From positions 1-25,044 of the forward strand of contig JACRCA010000164.1 of assembly GCA_016234425.1 (NCBI GenBank): DNA of 25,044 bases, given 5' to 3'. This document shows, piece by piece, positions 16,599 through 24,674 of the stretch. Position 1 is the stretch's first letter. The number at the start of each line of letters is the position of its first letter. The stretch is from Deltaproteobacteria bacterium (lineage in GTDB: Bacteria; Desulfobacterota; SM23-61). The notes under the pieces are model-generated. The model had not been told where the DNA came from and did not search any database. It saw only the letters and a program-made list of their open reading frames with translations. The position numbers were made by a program, and so were the translations under genes.

Positions 16599-16792
16599 AA
16601 ACCGCCTCCTTTTCATTTCCGATATTCTTCCCTGATTGCCAACCTCCACCGATATTTTTGGCTACCTTAATATGGTCTCCCTATCCGGCCACCTCCTTTC
16701 TATTTTTGATTGAGCTTTCCAAGCTCTCCATCATTAATCTTTTTTCTCCTTTCTGGAAATTTACCCGCTCCTTTTTCAATCCCTACCCGGCT

Positions 16793-16837
16793 TTCTCCCC
16801 ATCGCCTCGCCCCAAAGGGGACAGAGAAGGGGGAGAA
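16793..16837. repeat. Strong hairpin between tctA and tctC
   Basis: Outer arms TTCTCCCC and GGGGAGAA (8 bp) enclose an inner CCCC-AAA-GGGG stem. It begins 17 nt after the tctA stop on the minus strand and has no U-tract. Such elements commonly protect or separate messages so that the binding protein is made in excess. The rest of the spacer (16599-16854) contains a possible 17-codon minus-strand ORF (MMESLESSIKNRKEVAG) after an AAGGAG site, of unknown relevance. Confidence 0.5.
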
Positions 16838-16854
16838 CAATTTTTCTTAAAGGG

Positions 16855-18366
16855 TCAGGCAGCCTCTTCCTCAAGAATTTTCCTCCTCTTTTTCCGGATA
16901 AAGGGGATGACGCTTGAAAGGAGCATAAGGATGGTAGCCACCATTCCTACGGCAGCAACGGGCCGAATGAAAAAGATCCCAAAACTTACATCGGATAAGA
17001 GCAGTGATTGCCTGAGGGAATTTTCGAACATGGGCCCCAGAACAAAAGCAAGAACCATAGGAGCCGCATCATATTTATATTTTCGCATCAGATACCCCAC
17101 CACTCCAAAGACCAGCATGAGGGCTACATCAAAGTTGCTATTGTTGACACTGTATGCTCCGACCAGGCAAAAAAGCAGGATCAAAGGGAAAAGAATCCTG
17201 TAAGGCACCTTGAGCACCTGAACCCATATCCAGATCAGGGGCAGATTGAGTACCAGAAGCATTCCATTGCCAATGAACATGCTGGCAACCACGCTCCAGA
17301 AAATCTTGGGGTTCTGTTGCATCAGCAGGGGGCCGGGGGTTACTCCGTGAATCACCAAAGCTCCCAAAAGAAGCGCCATAACGACATTGGAAGGGATCCC
17401 CAGAGTAAATAGGGGAATAAATGAACCTCCTGTCGCCGCGTTGTTCGCGGTCTCCGGCCCCGCCACCCCCTCAATGGCCCCGGTTCCAAACTTTTCTGGA
17501 TGTTTGGAGACTTTCTTCTCCATCGCATAACTGGCAAAGGAGGAAATTACCGGTCCTCCCCCTGGCAGAATTCCCACCAGAAAACCGAGTATACTCCCCC
17601 TCAGTATGGGCTTAATACTTCCCTTCCAATCCTGCAGGTTGGGAAGAAGGTCTTTTATGTCCCCCTCGTAAATGGTTCGTTTTTGCAATTGCTTTTCAAT
17701 ATTCAAGAAGACCTCGGAGATGCCGAAAAGCCCCATGATAAAAGGAACCAGATCGATCCCACTCAATAAATGGTGAAACCCAAAAAAAAATCTAAATGAT
17801 CCGCTTTCAGGGTCCTGTCCAATACACCCAAGGATTATCCCCAAAGCCGCCATCATCAGGGCTCGGATGATTGATCCAGAAGTCAAGTATATCACCACAG
17901 TCAAACCCGTACAAAGAAAACTGAAAAATTCTGGAGGACCAATTCGAAGAGCAAAGGATGCCAGAGTTGGGGCCAGCAGCATTAGCCCGATTAAGCTAAA
18001 GCATCCCCCGATTAAAGAACCAAAGGCAGCGATTCCTAAGGCCGGCCCTGCCCTGCCTTTCTGGGCCATTTTGTAACCATCAAGGCAAGTAACCACCGAG
18101 GCAGCTTCGCCGGGGATATTCACAAGGATGGATGTCGTTGACCCTCCATACATCGCGCCGTAATAGATTCCTGCCAGCACGATGATGGCCTGTATAGGAT
18201 TCATCTTATAGGTGACCGGCAAAAGAAGCGAAATAGTAGCTACCGGACCAATCCCCGGGAGAACTCCGATCAAGGTACCGATTAAAACCCCGATAAAACA
18301 GTAAAGCAGGTTAACCGCCACGAAAGCTATAGAGAAACCTGTAAAAAGATTTTGAAGGATTTCCAC
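16855..18366 (-). CDS. Tripartite tricarboxylate transporter permease, TctA family
   Basis: Large integral membrane subunit of the TTT transporter, 503 residues with about a dozen hydrophobic segments. Seen: the N-terminal GTLIGVLPGIGPVATISLLL (family PGxGP signature), YYGAMYGGSTTSILVNIPGE, the second inverted-repeat signature GILPGGGPVISSFASYAMEK, and GIPSNVVMALLLGALVIHG. It uses a proton or sodium gradient to import the solute delivered by the TctC protein. The start is a GTG with GGGGA a few bases upstream, 15 bp after the tctB stop; the pair is clearly co-transcribed. The sequence appears intact. Confidence 0.93.
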   Translation of the reverse strand: MEILQNLFTGFSIAFVAVNLLYCFIGVLIGTLIGVLPGIGPVATISLLLPVTYKMNPIQAIIVLAGIYYGAMYGGSTTSILVNIPGEAASVVTCLDGYKMAQKGRAGPALGIAAFGSLIGGCFSLIGLMLLAPTLASFALRIGPPEFFSFLCTGLTVVIYLTSGSIIRALMMAALGIILGCIGQDPESGSFRFFFGFHHLLSGIDLVPFIMGLFGISEVFLNIEKQLQKRTIYEGDIKDLLPNLQDWKGSIKPILRGSILGFLVGILPGGGPVISSFASYAMEKKVSKHPEKFGTGAIEGVAGPETANNAATGGSFIPLFTLGIPSNVVMALLLGALVIHGVTPGPLLMQQNPKIFWSVVASMFIGNGMLLVLNLPLIWIWVQVLKVPYRILFPLILLFCLVGAYSVNNSNFDVALMLVFGVVGYLMRKYKYDAAPMVLAFVLGPMFENSLRQSLLLSDVSFGIFFIRPVAAVGMVATILMLLSSVIPFIRKKRRKILEEEAA

Positions 18367-18381
18367 GGCTTCCCCGATCGG

Positions 18382-18831
18382 TTAAACCCCCAGAAATCCT
18401 CTGGGGAAGGGAATAGCCAGCCAAACCTTGAAAATATAATAGGCCATCAAGGTAGTGATAAAGCCGCCTACAAGGGCAATCCACCATCTGGTAGGTTCTA
18501 TCCCCTTAAATAGGAAAATCATTAACAAAAAAGTCGAAATAAGGAAACCTAAAACATTCCAGAAAAAGACATAGGCTGATAAAACCCCCAGGATCAGCAG
18601 AACCCTTTCCCATTGGACACCCCACCATATTCTCTTCTCTTTTTCTTCGGACCTCGCCATAAAGGTTGCTATCAGATCGATGACGGAAAGAAATGTGAGA
18701 ATAAGAGCGGCCAGAAAGAAGATGAATCCAGGTCCAGGCTGATGAAAACTGCCCAGACCCAATAGGTAAGCCTGTATGGCCACATAGATGCCAATGCTGA
18801 TCCAAAAGATGCTCGGTATCCATTGAGTCAT
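18382..18831 (-). CDS. Tripartite tricarboxylate transporter small permease, TctB family
   Basis: Small membrane subunit of the TTT transporter, 149 residues with four hydrophobic segments (about 7-24, 32-50, 72-95 and 115-140), the TctB pattern. ATG 18831 is preferred over ATG 18837 because the AGGGGGG ribosome site abuts the latter. It lies 15 bp before tctA on the same strand, and the low sequence conservation of this family means assignment rests mostly on size, topology and position. Confidence 0.85.
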   Translation of the reverse strand: MTQWIPSIFWISIGIYVAIQAYLLGLGSFHQPGPGFIFFLAALILTFLSVIDLIATFMARSEEKEKRIWWGVQWERVLLILGVLSAYVFFWNVLGFLISTFLLMIFLFKGIEPTRWWIALVGGFITTLMAYYIFKVWLAIPFPRGFLGV

Positions 18832-18939
18832 TTCCATTCCCCCCTGCCATCGGAGAATAGGTATTTATCAAAAATCGCCTCTATAATATTCTTTCTCAAT
18901 TTTGTTCCTTACCGAAAGGGTTTTATCGGCAATGGCCGT

Positions 18940-19038
18940 TCAAGGATTTGGGCCCGACAGCCGGAGGTTCCAGCGGCTCACCCACCATCTGCCCTTAGGA
19001 GCAAACCGAATCCACTCAAAGATCTGAGAATCATCCAT
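18940..19038 (-). CDS. Possible 32-residue ORF downstream of the small ORF
   Basis: ATG 19038 starts a 32-codon frame (MDDSQIFEWIRFAPKGRWWV...) 3 bp after the stop of the preceding small ORF, with AGAGGG about 8 nt upstream. Trp-rich and unrecognised. It may be chance or part of a broken gene. Confidence 0.25.
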   Translation of the reverse strand: MDDSQIFEWIRFAPKGRWWVSRWNLRLSGPNP

Positions 19039-19041
19039 AAA

Positions 19042-19203
19042 TCATTCCCTCTTCAATTGCCCCGCAAATGACAGGTCGGAAAAGAGCAGGATGACCAGGG
19101 TTACGGAACCTTCGGCTCCCCCCAACCCTCCAGCAGCCACGGCAGCAGCTTTGGCCAGAAGCTTTTTTGATTCTGAGGGGGTAAGGGTTACTTGGGCCCT
19201 CAT
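19042..19203 (-). CDS. Small ORF, 53 residues, possibly a truncated gene
   Basis: The frame starts at ATG 19203, 7 nt after an AGGAGA site that overlaps the TAG stop of the TAXI gene, a typical operon junction. The N terminus MRAQVTLTPSESKKLLAKAA resembles the opening of a family of hypothetical proteins (from memory, unverified), but the following AAVAAGGLGGAEGSVTLVIL and tail do not continue that likeness. It may be an eroded gene kept behind the TRAP operon, or an authentic small protein. Confidence 0.45.
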   Translation of the reverse strand: MRAQVTLTPSESKKLLAKAAAVAAGGLGGAEGSVTLVILLFSDLSFAGQLKRE

Positions 19204-19214
19204 CAAGAATTCTC

Positions 19215-20192
19215 CTATTTGATCCAACCCACCTCTTTGTAGTAACGCTCTGCTCCTTTATGAAGAGGCACGGTCATTCCCCGCATAAAATTTTTCTGAA
19301 TCACCATCTTGGCTAGTACGTGGCTCTTATGAAATTCTTGGATGTTTTCCCAGAAAGCCTTAGTCAGAGAGTAAATCAAATTTGCCTCAATATCCTCGAT
19401 GGTGGCGAAGATTACAGAATAACCGATGGTCTGGATATCTTCCGTATTGACCTGATTCTTGCCATAAACCTTGGCTGGGGTCGTCTCTTTGTATGTGCCG
19501 GGAATCTGTTTGACGATCCGCTGAATGGCATCTTCCTCTAAAGAAAGCTGCCGGATCTTCCGCACGGTAGCCACATCGGTCACCTGTGCGATGGGTGGAT
19601 AGGTCATGAATGCCAGGGCGTCGATCTGGAAATTCTTCAGCTGATCCCCAGAGACGTTTGGCGCCAGGTACATGAAGGTGGCGTTGTCTTTGGTGATCCC
19701 GTGTTCCTTCAAGATAAGGGGGTTAAAAAGGGTCGCCCCCACGCTTCCCGGAGCTCCGATGGAGATTTTTTTCCCCTTCAGGTCGCTCATCTTGGTGATG
19801 CGGGAATCCGCCAGGGTCACGTACTGAATCCCTCCATAGGGGTAGGCATAAATCCCCCGCATCTTTTTGAAGAGATCCCCTTGTCCTTTGAACCTGCCTG
19901 TTCCCTCCATGGCCTCGGGCGCCTCCGGGCTGGCGATGAACCCGAACTCAACCTCGTTCTTTGCCAAAAGCTTCATGTTTTCTGTCTGCCCGGCTGAGCT
20001 CTGTACGGAAAAGGACACCCCTTTCACTTTCTTGTGCCAGATCTTGGTCATGGCAATGGCGAAGATATACATATTGGCGCCCGTAGAACCGGTGGTTATT
20101 ACCATCCGGGTCACTTTGCCAACCGCCGGAGCAGGATGGAAAATCAGAGTGAAAATGAGGATCAGAGTAATTAAAAAAACTAACCTCTTCAT
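19215..20192 (-). CDS. TAXI-family TRAP transporter solute-binding protein (second system)
   Basis: Periplasmic binding subunit, 325 residues. Signal peptide: MKRLVFLITLILIFTLIFHP with cleavage near residue 25. Family blocks: MVITTGSTGANMYIFAIAMT (the TAXI signature G-S-T-G-A/G), SVQSSAGQTENMKLLAKNEV, and GKKISIGAPGSVGATLFNPL. The C-terminal tail KGAERYYKEVGWIK is also typical. Start: AAGGAGG is 7 nt upstream of ATG 20192. It follows the lipoprotein gene by 19 bp and the fused TRAP permease before that, so the three form one operon. It is only distantly like the other TAXI protein (10387-11433), so the ligands may differ. Confidence 0.92.
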   Translation of the reverse strand: MKRLVFLITLILIFTLIFHPAPAVGKVTRMVITTGSTGANMYIFAIAMTKIWHKKVKGVSFSVQSSAGQTENMKLLAKNEVEFGFIASPEAPEAMEGTGRFKGQGDLFKKMRGIYAYPYGGIQYVTLADSRITKMSDLKGKKISIGAPGSVGATLFNPLILKEHGITKDNATFMYLAPNVSGDQLKNFQIDALAFMTYPPIAQVTDVATVRKIRQLSLEEDAIQRIVKQIPGTYKETTPAKVYGKNQVNTEDIQTIGYSVIFATIEDIEANLIYSLTKAFWENIQEFHKSHVLAKMVIQKNFMRGMTVPLHKGAERYYKEVGWIK

Positions 20193-20211
20193 CTTCTTAC
20201 CTCCTTTCTTT

Positions 20212-20607
20212 TTAGTCTTTACCCATTTCGTAGCCTACGGCAAGGGAGAGACGGCCGGGCAAGGATTGGGAAAGCGTCATGAAGGTTAAAGTCTCCTCTT
20301 TTTGGGGAGCGACCGGTTTTCTGCTGATGGCTATGATCTCTGGCTCATCATCAATCAAGGCCGTGACTTTAAACTTTACTTCTTTCTGAGTGTTGTTCTT
20401 TACAGCCACATCCAGCCAGCAATAAGGTACTCCACCATTGTCCTTTTTCAGATAAAGGGTTACTTTCTTGATCTCCAGACCTTCTTTAATCTGGTAGCTT
20501 ATCCCGGCGGTTGGTTCAACCTTTTTTCCAGGGATCGTGGCACATCCCATTAGCCCGCAGGCGATAAAAATTCCCGCCATCAAAACTTTCAACCCCAATC
20601 TTGTCAT
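20212..20607 (-). CDS. Putative lipoprotein of unknown function
   Basis: 131 residues with a lipoprotein signal: MTRLGLKVLMAGIFIACGLM and a lipobox LMGC with the acylated Cys at residue 22. The rest is rich in alternating hydrophobic and polar residues (YCWLDVAVKNNTQKEVKFKV, then EEIIAISRKP-like strands), which suggests a small immunoglobulin-like beta sandwich. It is wedged between the fused TRAP permease (17 bp) and TAXI binding protein (19 bp), each with a good ribosome site, so a role alongside this transporter is likely but undefined. I do not recognise a named family. Confidence 0.75.
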   Translation of the reverse strand: MTRLGLKVLMAGIFIACGLMGCATIPGKKVEPTAGISYQIKEGLEIKKVTLYLKKDNGGVPYCWLDVAVKNNTQKEVKFKVTALIDDEPEIIAISRKPVAPQKEETLTFMTLSQSLPGRLSLAVGYEMGKD

Positions 20608-20624
20608 CTGCCTATCCTCCTTTC

Positions 20625-22550
20625 TTATACCTTATGCGTCTGAGTCTCCTGGCCTGTTTGAACGGCCACCCGTCTGGATTTCAGCATCTGGGGTAAGATA
20701 TGAAAAGCCAATCCCCCCAAAACCATCCCATACCCGATTAAATCTGTGATCAAACCCGGGTACACCAGAGCCAGTCCTCCCGCAATTAAAATCAGGCGCA
20801 GCGGGACTTTCACGGAGGTCAAAATAAATCCCTCACTGGCAATTCCCAATGCCACGACCCCCACGGTCGCGGAGACGGCGGCCATAATAATTTCCTGAAA
20901 AGACCCGATCATCAGGAGAGGGGGGCCGTAGACGAACATGAAGGGAACGATGAAACCCACCATTCCTAGCCGGGTGGCTGTATAACCTGTTTGGATAGGA
21001 TTGGCCCCGGAGATCCCTGCTGCCGCATAAGCGGCCAAGGCTACTGGAGGGGTGATGGGGGCCATGCAGCCAAAATAAAAAACAAACATATGGGCGATGA
21101 AGAGGGGCACTCCCAGGGATTCGAGGGCTGAGCCAGCCACTACCACCATCAAAATGTAGGCCGCCAGCGGTGGAACACCCATGCCCAGGATCAAGGCCCC
21201 GATCATTACCATGATCAAGGCCAGAAGCAGGGAATCCCCCGCCACCTCCGTGATCAGAGTGCTAAAAGTCACGCCGATCCCGGTCAAGGAAATTATTCCA
21301 ATGACGATGCCGATTCCAGCCAAAGCCGCAAAAATTACCAGCGACTGACGAGCTCCCGCATGGAGGATGTTTAAGTATCCCTTCCAATCCAGCCGAGATT
21401 TACTCACCAAGCTAAACCCCAGAAGGGATATGATGGAGAAAAAACAGGCATAAGGGGGGGTGAATCCCGTGAGGAGAAGGATTACCAAAAGAACGATGGG
21501 CAGGAAGAAGATACCACTTTCTCGGATGATGACGTTCCTTTGGGGAAGCTCTTCCTTAGGCAGACCCCGGAGTCCCTCCTTCCAAGCTCGAAGGTAAACC
21601 ACAACGAACAGGCAGATGTAATATAGAATAGCTGGCACCGCGGCCGCGATGCAGATCTTGATGTAAGGGATGCCCAAAATCTCCGACATGACAAAGGCGG
21701 AGGCCCCCATGACCGGAGGCATGATCATCCCCCCCGTGGAAGCGACGGCTTCAACAGCTCCGGCAAAACGGGCTGTGTACCCGGTTCGTTTCATCAAAGG
21801 GATAGTGAAGGTACCCGTCCCCGTAACGTTGGCTACAGCGCTGCCGGAGATAGTTCCAAACATGGCACTGGACACCACTGCAGACAAGGCTGGACCTCCC
21901 CTCAGCCGGCCCGTTACTGAATAAGCAAAGTCGATGACAAACTTGCCTGCCCCCGTGGCCTCCAAAAAAGCTCCCAGAAGGACAAAGACATAAATGATTG
22001 ATACCATAACCCCCATGGCCATGCCGAAGATGCCCTCCTGGCTTAAGTAGAGATATTGAACCAGCCGGCCAAGAGAATAGCCCCTGTGACCCAATTCACC
22101 GGGGATGTAAGGTCCCAGCAACACGTAGGCCATGCAGGCCAGGGTAATGATGAACAGGGCTGAAGGGGTGGCTCTCCGGGTAATCTCCAGAACGCAAATG
22201 ATACCTACCAAAGCCACAAAATTGTCCAGGGGAGTTGTCATTCCAATTCGCAGTGCCAGTTCTTCTTCGAAAATGATGACGTATCCGATAGCAAAGCAAC
22301 TGGCCAAAATGAAAATTGCATCGATGAATCTTTCGAGTTTCAGGAAAAACTGATTCCATCCGGATGGAAACTCTGGTCTCTTCTTGATCATGGGGAATTT
22401 GAGGAAGATGAGGATGGAACCCAACAGGAGTGGGAAGCCACGCTGCAATGCTAACCGGAACTCTCCAAAACCCGATGTGTACAACAGAAATAGGGAAAGG
22501 CACACTCCCATCCCCCAGATCAGGCTTTCTCTCCATTTTTCCTTACCCAT
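20625..22550 (-). CDS. Fused TRAP transporter permease (second TAXI system)
   Basis: Inner-membrane permease of 641 residues, fused DctQ-DctM type. Seen: N-terminal LFLLYTSGFGEFRLALQRG, the FEEELALRIGMTTPLDNFVA block, GGPALSAVVSSAMFGTISGS then AVANVTGTGTFTIPLMKRTG, AVEAVASTGGMIMPPVMGAS, LGMGVPPLAAYILMVVVAGS and APITPPVALAAYAAAGISGA, all regularly placed. It pairs with the TAXI binding protein and lipoprotein genes downstream. Start: GGGAG is 7 nt before ATG 22550. A consensus-like promoter at 22822-22850 probably drives the operon, leaving a leader of about 265 nt. Confidence 0.92.
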   Translation of the reverse strand: MGKEKWRESLIWGMGVCLSLFLLYTSGFGEFRLALQRGFPLLLGSILIFLKFPMIKKRPEFPSGWNQFFLKLERFIDAIFILASCFAIGYVIIFEEELALRIGMTTPLDNFVALVGIICVLEITRRATPSALFIITLACMAYVLLGPYIPGELGHRGYSLGRLVQYLYLSQEGIFGMAMGVMVSIIYVFVLLGAFLEATGAGKFVIDFAYSVTGRLRGGPALSAVVSSAMFGTISGSAVANVTGTGTFTIPLMKRTGYTARFAGAVEAVASTGGMIMPPVMGASAFVMSEILGIPYIKICIAAAVPAILYYICLFVVVYLRAWKEGLRGLPKEELPQRNVIIRESGIFFLPIVLLVILLLTGFTPPYACFFSIISLLGFSLVSKSRLDWKGYLNILHAGARQSLVIFAALAGIGIVIGIISLTGIGVTFSTLITEVAGDSLLLALIMVMIGALILGMGVPPLAAYILMVVVAGSALESLGVPLFIAHMFVFYFGCMAPITPPVALAAYAAAGISGANPIQTGYTATRLGMVGFIVPFMFVYGPPLLMIGSFQEIIMAAVSATVGVVALGIASEGFILTSVKVPLRLILIAGGLALVYPGLITDLIGYGMVLGGLAFHILPQMLKSRRVAVQTGQETQTHKV

Positions 22551-23012
22551 CGCTTAACTCCCTCACATTTCTGCCGGCTAAATGAAGGAAATTGTGCCCA
22601 ACCCCCCACTTCTCTTTGGGGTTCCCGTCTGTGTCCGTCAGCCTTCCAGCGGCCGGGAAAACGAGCCCTGATTAAATGCTGAAAGATGGACAACGAAGCC
22701 CCCACAAAGGAACACTGGAAGGATTGGTTAAGAGAGCTCACTCCGCTGATAAGCTTTCCGGACAACTCTTTTCTTGTCTTCAAAACTACGGAGGATGACT
22801 GGGAGAACAGGACTTTAGAAATTCTTATCTACTTTGCTCACTCCTGTCAATATCTTATTTATAGACTGCTTCCCGCCCATTGAACACCTTGAGCTTCTTT
22901 TATTGTGGTCCTGGAAAGGAAAGCTGGACAGAGCCCAGAATTAGGGGGTATTTCTCCCATGGGATACGGCCGCCAGGGTGGCAAATCCCTTTATTCTGAT
23001 GATAGCGGAATT
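22551..23012. other. Long untranslated region upstream of the TRAP operon
   Basis: About 460 bp with no convincing gene on either strand; the open frames here are short and lack good ribosome sites. It contains the promoter candidate at 22822-22850 and a presumed leader of about 265 nt. Confidence 0.6.
22822..22850 (-). promoter_or_regulatory. Promoter candidate of the TRAP-TAXI operon
   Basis: A perfect minus-strand TTGACA (22845-22850) is followed after 17 bp by TAAGAA (22822-22827). The -35 is consensus and the -10 weak. Confidence 0.5.
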
Positions 23013-23096
23013 CTAAAACTTCAAGATTCTTTTTTCCATCGCGAAAGAAAGGAGGAGGCCGGCGAGATACGCGACTCCCATATTCCACATGGCCAG
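23013..23096 (-). pseudogene. Duplicated C-terminal tail of the MOT1-type transporter gene
   Basis: The minus strand encodes 27 residues (LAMWNMGVAYLAGLLLSFAM plus EKRILKF) and a TAG. They match the last residues of the adjacent transporter (LAMWNMGVAYLTGLILYYAV plus EKRVLRF). The substitutions show it is a diverged second copy, not a recent duplication. Nothing upstream of the match is left, so it is a remnant of a lost or recombined paralogue. Confidence 0.85.
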
Positions 23097-23107
23097 CCAT
23101 GTGGAAT
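23082..23107. repeat. Perfect inverted repeat at the junction between transporter and tail fragment
   Basis: ATTCCACATGGC and GCCATGTGGAAT are 12-bp perfect arms around a 2-nt CA spacer, starting 6 nt after the transporter stop. The arm sequence also occurs inside the transporter's 3' end (23182 onward), so it arose from the duplicated tail. There is no U-tract. Confidence 0.8.
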
Positions 23108-23113
23108 TTCGCC

Positions 23114-24244
23114 CTAAAACCTCAGAACCCTCTTCTCCACGGCGTAATAAAGAATCAAGCCCGTAAGGTACGCTACTCCCATATTCCACATGGCCAGGCC
23201 TGCTGTGACCAGCATGATGTATACATCCGATCGCTGGTTGCCGATATCCCTGGCGATGGAAGCCAGTTCCAGGCCAGTGAAGAAAAGGATTACCCCAAGG
23301 ATGGAAGGAGGGAAGATTTTGAAGATGGTGGCCACGGAATCGCTGAAAAAAAGACCGAGGATCAAGACAAGGCAGCCTAAAATTACTAACGCCCCGCCCG
23401 TGCGCGCCCCGAAGCGCACATGGCCGGCCATTCCACCCGCGCCATGACAGAGAGGAATTCCACCGATAGCGGTGCTGATGATATTTATGAATCCATGATG
23501 CACGGTAATAGTTTTGACCTTGACAGGACGGTCCGGAAAAAGCTCGTTATTCTCTTCGGCTGTGCCAATGATGGCATTACCCAGAGTTAAAGGAGCTTGG
23601 GGTAATCCCAGGATGAGAGTCCCGGCAATAAGATCCTGCCAGCTGATTTTGCCCAGGGAGATCTCTGGAATCCGCCAACGGGCAGAAATCTGAATGATCT
23701 CCGACAAAAGCGCAGGGTTAGAAATTATGGCCCCGCCGATCCCAAAAGCCAGAAGAATTAGCATGGCCGGGATTTTCTCACGAGATAGGAGGAAGAAAGT
23801 CATGGCCAGAGCAGCGATGGCCATAAGCAGCTGCCCTTTCATCATCCCGATGCCTTCCATGACAAAGCTAAGACCCAGACCTAACATGATGCCCCGGACG
23901 ATCGGCTTGGAAGTGACTTTATGCAGCCAGGAGACAGCCCCGGTAAAACCCATGATCAACCAGAAAATGGCCGTAAAGATCCCGGATCCCCAGATCATTC
24001 CATGGGTGATTGCCTCTGGATGGGCGATGGCCATCCCTCCGATGGCCTTCATCGGCTGCACCGGCACAGGTGTCCTAAAATAAAGCCCGACGAAAATTTT
24101 GCAAACCCCGAAAGAAACAAGAATACCCAGAGGGTCAATCTTGTTCAGGGTAATGTAGGCCGCTACAAAAGGGATGAACGTGCCCAGATCGCCGAAGGCC
24201 CCGGCCAGTTCCATGCGGTTGTATTCATTTCCGCCGATGCGCAT
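23114..24244 (-). CDS. MOT1-type molybdate (or sulfate) transporter
   Basis: Inner-membrane transporter, 376 residues with about ten hydrophobic segments, of the MOT1 branch of SulP-like molybdate transporters. Seen: the family signatures ELAGAFGDLGTFIPFVAAYI (residues 12-31), PVPVQPMKAIGGMAIA, LGLPQAPLTLGNAI, and PLCHGAGGMAGHVRFGARTG. The gene for a ModE-like regulator lies 42 bp upstream, which supports molybdate over sulfate. No Shine-Dalgarno sequence precedes ATG 24244; the space where one would be is filled by 7-bp tandem repeats (24253-24283). A second ATG at codon 11 has no better site. Molybdate would supply Mo or W enzymes of an anaerobe. Confidence 0.85.
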   Translation of the reverse strand: MRIGGNEYNRMELAGAFGDLGTFIPFVAAYITLNKIDPLGILVSFGVCKIFVGLYFRTPVPVQPMKAIGGMAIAHPEAITHGMIWGSGIFTAIFWLIMGFTGAVSWLHKVTSKPIVRGIMLGLGLSFVMEGIGMMKGQLLMAIAALAMTFFLLSREKIPAMLILLAFGIGGAIISNPALLSEIIQISARWRIPEISLGKISWQDLIAGTLILGLPQAPLTLGNAIIGTAEENNELFPDRPVKVKTITVHHGFINIISTAIGGIPLCHGAGGMAGHVRFGARTGGALVILGCLVLILGLFFSDSVATIFKIFPPSILGVILFFTGLELASIARDIGNQRSDVYIMLVTAGLAMWNMGVAYLTGLILYYAVEKRVLRF

Positions 24245-24252
24245 AATAATAC

Positions 24253-24283
24253 AGTGATGAGTGATGAGTGCTGAGTGTTGAGT
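24253..24283. repeat. Four 7-bp tandem repeats
   Basis: Four consecutive units on the plus strand follow AGTGNTG (AGTGATG twice, AGTGCTG, AGTGTTG) plus AGT. They occupy most of the 42-bp space between the regulator and transporter genes. Confidence 0.85.
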
Positions 24284-24286
24284 AAC

Positions 24287-24622
24287 TTATCTCTTAAAGG
24301 CTGTTTTAAATTTTCTCTCGATGAATTCTTCGATCCCATCCCGGAAAGCGGAATATTTTTTCAAAAACTCCTTACCCTCCCGCGTTAACCTTGCGCCTCC
24401 TCCTTCCCTGCCGCCAACTTGCGTTTCCAAAAACTTAACTCCCGAGCGCTTTTCAATCTTCTGGACAAACCCCCAGGCATGCCGGTAAGACATCCCCATT
24501 TTCTCCGCCGCCTTCTGAATAGATCCCACTTCATCGATCAGCTTCAAGAGGCTGACTTTCCCATTTCCCACCACCACTTCTCCCTTCTTTTCCAACCAAA
24601 ATTTATATCTTGCCTTCAACAC
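24287..24622 (-). CDS. ModE-like winged-helix regulator without the molybdate-binding domain
   Basis: Small regulator of about 111 residues, matching the N-terminal DNA-binding domain of ModE: LLKLIDEVGSIQKAAEKMGM (helix-turn-helix), SYRHAWGFVQKIE, then the wing GGREGGGARLTREGKEFLKK. No C-terminal MOP domains follow, so molybdate sensing, if any, must be different or involve another protein. The longest frame starts at TTG 24634, but GGAGGAGAGG overlaps codons 1-4 of it; GTG 24622 or TTG 24619 is more likely. It lies upstream of the MOT1-type transporter on the same strand. A strong promoter overlapped by a palindrome stands just upstream, suggesting autoregulation of the pair. Confidence 0.85.
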   Translation of the reverse strand: MLKARYKFWLEKKGEVVVGNGKVSLLKLIDEVGSIQKAAEKMGMSYRHAWGFVQKIEKRSGVKFLETQVGGREGGGARLTREGKEFLKKYSAFRDGIEEFIERKFKTAFKR

Positions 24623-24646
24623 CCTCTCCTCCAATTCCCTTTCTTT

Positions 24647-24674
24647 ATCGATATGCTTTTATAAACCTATCGAT
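24647..24674. promoter_or_regulatory. Candidate ModE operator overlapping the promoter
   Basis: ATCGATA and TATCGAT are perfect 7-bp arms 14 bp apart (28 bp total), enclosing the -10 hexamer. The outer ATCG and CGAT ends and overall size resemble ModE operators known in E. coli. Binding here would block transcription. Confidence 0.6.

Noticed and set aside
16599..16649. Longer start for the TctC protein at 16649
   Set aside because: It would put 17 residues ahead of a normal signal peptide, and the AGGAGG site is placed for ATG 16598.
22520..22883. ORFs of 87 (minus) and 65 (plus) residues upstream of the TRAP operon
   Set aside because: No ribosome sites, no family features, and one overlaps the permease start.
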